Assembly (NCBI GenBank): GCA_004764695.1
Contig: SMSO01000034.1
Span: 2,116,501-2,180,500 of the forward strand
DNA from: Schizochytrium sp. TIO01
Taxonomy: Eukaryota > Sar > Bigyra > Thraustochytrida > Thraustochytriidae
DNA: 64,000 bases
Reading direction: 5' to 3'
Made by a program: the position numbers and the translations under genes. A model generated the notes under the pieces. The model was not told where the DNA came from. It worked only from the letters and a program-made list of their open reading frames with translations, and did no database searches. Of the stretch, positions 62,739 to 64,000 are shown piece after piece; positions within the stretch are counted from its first letter, which is position 1; every line of letters begins with the position of its first letter.

Positions 62739-64000
62739 CTTTCCTCCGCCCCAGGCCCACGCGTGATTGCCGCTCGAGGTGCTTTTCGCAGCGATCTCAA
62801 TTTTGCGTTTGCTCTTCGTCGTTTATTCCTTCACGGCCGATTCATCATGATCATTGTTCCTGTACATAATGTCTATTCAGATCTATTCCTATAGTTTGGA
62901 TTATCTGGATTCTTATAGAGAGCACCAATATTGTGGCTAAGAAGATCAAGAACATCTAACTTTATTCTGCATGGATGCCGAAGGACATTGCAAAAGCGGC
63001 GAAACCTCAGAGTTAAAATCCGCCAGGACACAGGTATAGAGAGGACCTGTCGTCTAGTACTGAAAAAATGCTTCGTTGAGATTCGGTTGTGCGCTGGAAA
63101 TTGGTGAGCCATGTCAACCTTGACGATTCACGATATATGAAGGCTCTCTAAAAGAAAGAAAAGCATCTGTTGCTGTGGTTGCTGTGATGTAGTCGAACAT
63201 CTATCACGCGTATGCTCGTGCAGAATAAGATATGAGATGCAATGTATCTCCATGCTCAGGTTCATATTCTTAATTTCAACATAATAAAATAATTATGAGG
63301 AGTGCAATGTCCGTCTGCTTTCACCTGAGCACATCGCTATTCTAGACTACAGAGAGAAGGCAAACGAAGTAGTGAAAGCGCCTACTCTGATGCGGACTAG
63401 GCGTCCTTAAACATCGACCTTCAGCACGGTCTCGACACAATAACATTTGTCAGAGTGAGATGAGACCTGACTGAGAGATTTGGTTATTATATGTTGACCT
63501 TGAGACGACGTTCATCTTGAGCATGAGCAAACAGTAGTGCCTGCAGAAAATCTATGAATACATGTACCATGGTAGTTTTTATTTATAAAGCAACCTTGTA
63601 TTGCAGCTTATTTATTCTTTGAGTGTTAGCTCATTTCAGAACGGAGTCAGAGATCGAAAACTCAAGATTACAATATTTCTTTCTTCTGTTGTCCTTCAAT
63701 CGCACATTATGGATGCATAGGTCACTTATTCGATAATTAAGGTATCCACTGAAATGACTCAGTTGGCACATTTTCCCAGAATTAGTTCGGACCGTATGTC
63801 TGTTCTGCGTTGTAGAAAATAGCACCTAGTGTACAATGGTTTATTGAAATTGCCCTCAAAGCAGGCAGTTAGTTACCTGGATATGGTGGCTTTGTTTGCG
63901 TGACGGATACACGTTTAGAAGCAAGGTGCCAAATGCAACCTCTTTGATTAGCTTATTGCTCCTATTCAATCAAATTGTTTAGATTTAAAATGTATTTAAT
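62739..64000. other. Spacer upstream of Spt4 to the window end
   Basis: The first ~150 bases are the likely Spt4 promoter/leader. The remainder is AT-rich with only short, featureless frames (for example 62873-63112 minus, 63631-63825 minus). No RNA gene or repeat array seen. Confidence 0.55.

Overview
The window is nuclear DNA of a eukaryotic microbe. Genes sit on both strands, well separated, without operons. Coding regions are GC-richer and strongly codon-biased (GCC, CTC, AAG) inside AT-rich spacers full of microsatellites. Introns are few but clear, with GTAAGT-type donors (uL23m, Spt4, TPR-TTL). The gene set is eukaryotic: CCT1, poly(A)-binding protein, NOP58, Spt4, mitochondrial uL23 and tubulin-tyrosine-ligase-like enzymes. 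Compact, intron-poor genes with few introns and tandem secreted Thr/Ser-rich proteins would fit a stramenopile such as a thraustochytrid/labyrinthulomycete, but that placement is inference; no rRNA or organelle marker is present.

Layout. 1-6.7 kb: a tandem pair of secreted, probably GPI-anchored proteins with a non-haem-iron dioxygenase-like core; the 5' ~1 kb of the two genes is nearly identical. 6.7-8.3 kb: CCT1/TCP1-alpha (minus). 11.0-12.4 kb: RCC1-repeat protein with a variant FYVE-like zinc finger. 14.2-16.6 kb: poly(A)-binding protein (minus) with acidic insertions inside RRM3 and RRM4. 16.6-23.9 kb: gene-poor AT-rich desert with microsatellites and two structured GC-rich islands. 23.9-25.5 kb: NOP58. 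26.6-27.4 kb: Yip1-like membrane protein. 30.0-31.0 kb: two-exon mitochondrial ribosomal protein uL23m. 32.6-33.8 kb: a capping-triphosphatase-like pseudophosphatase with a C-terminal WW domain. 34.4-35.8 kb: a second RCC1-repeat protein. 38.2-38.8 kb: bHLH factor. 39.6-40.2 kb: MsrB methionine sulfoxide reductase in which an in-frame TGA lies exactly at the catalytic selenocysteine position. 40.9-44.8 kb: membrane-anchored protein with two TTL-like domains, the second degenerate. 45.9-46.9 kb: repeat protein of unknown function. 52.1-55.6 kb: 1167-residue protein of unknown function. 56.5-57.8 kb: leucyl/phenylalanyl-tRNA-protein transferase homologue. 59.6-61.6 kb: TPR-TTL fusion with one intron. 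61.9-62.7 kb: three-exon Spt4.

The genes do not form one pathway. Recurring themes are RNA-linked housekeeping (PABP, NOP58, Spt4, uL23m, capping-like pseudophosphatase), ATP-grasp TTL proteins (two genes, three domains), RCC1 propellers (two genes) and enzyme folds with altered active-site residues (pseudophosphatase, second TTL domain, L/F-transferase homologue). The observations most worth following are the putative selenoprotein MsrB, the dead phosphatase-WW protein, the interrupted RRMs of PABP, and the sharp homology boundaries of the tandem pair.
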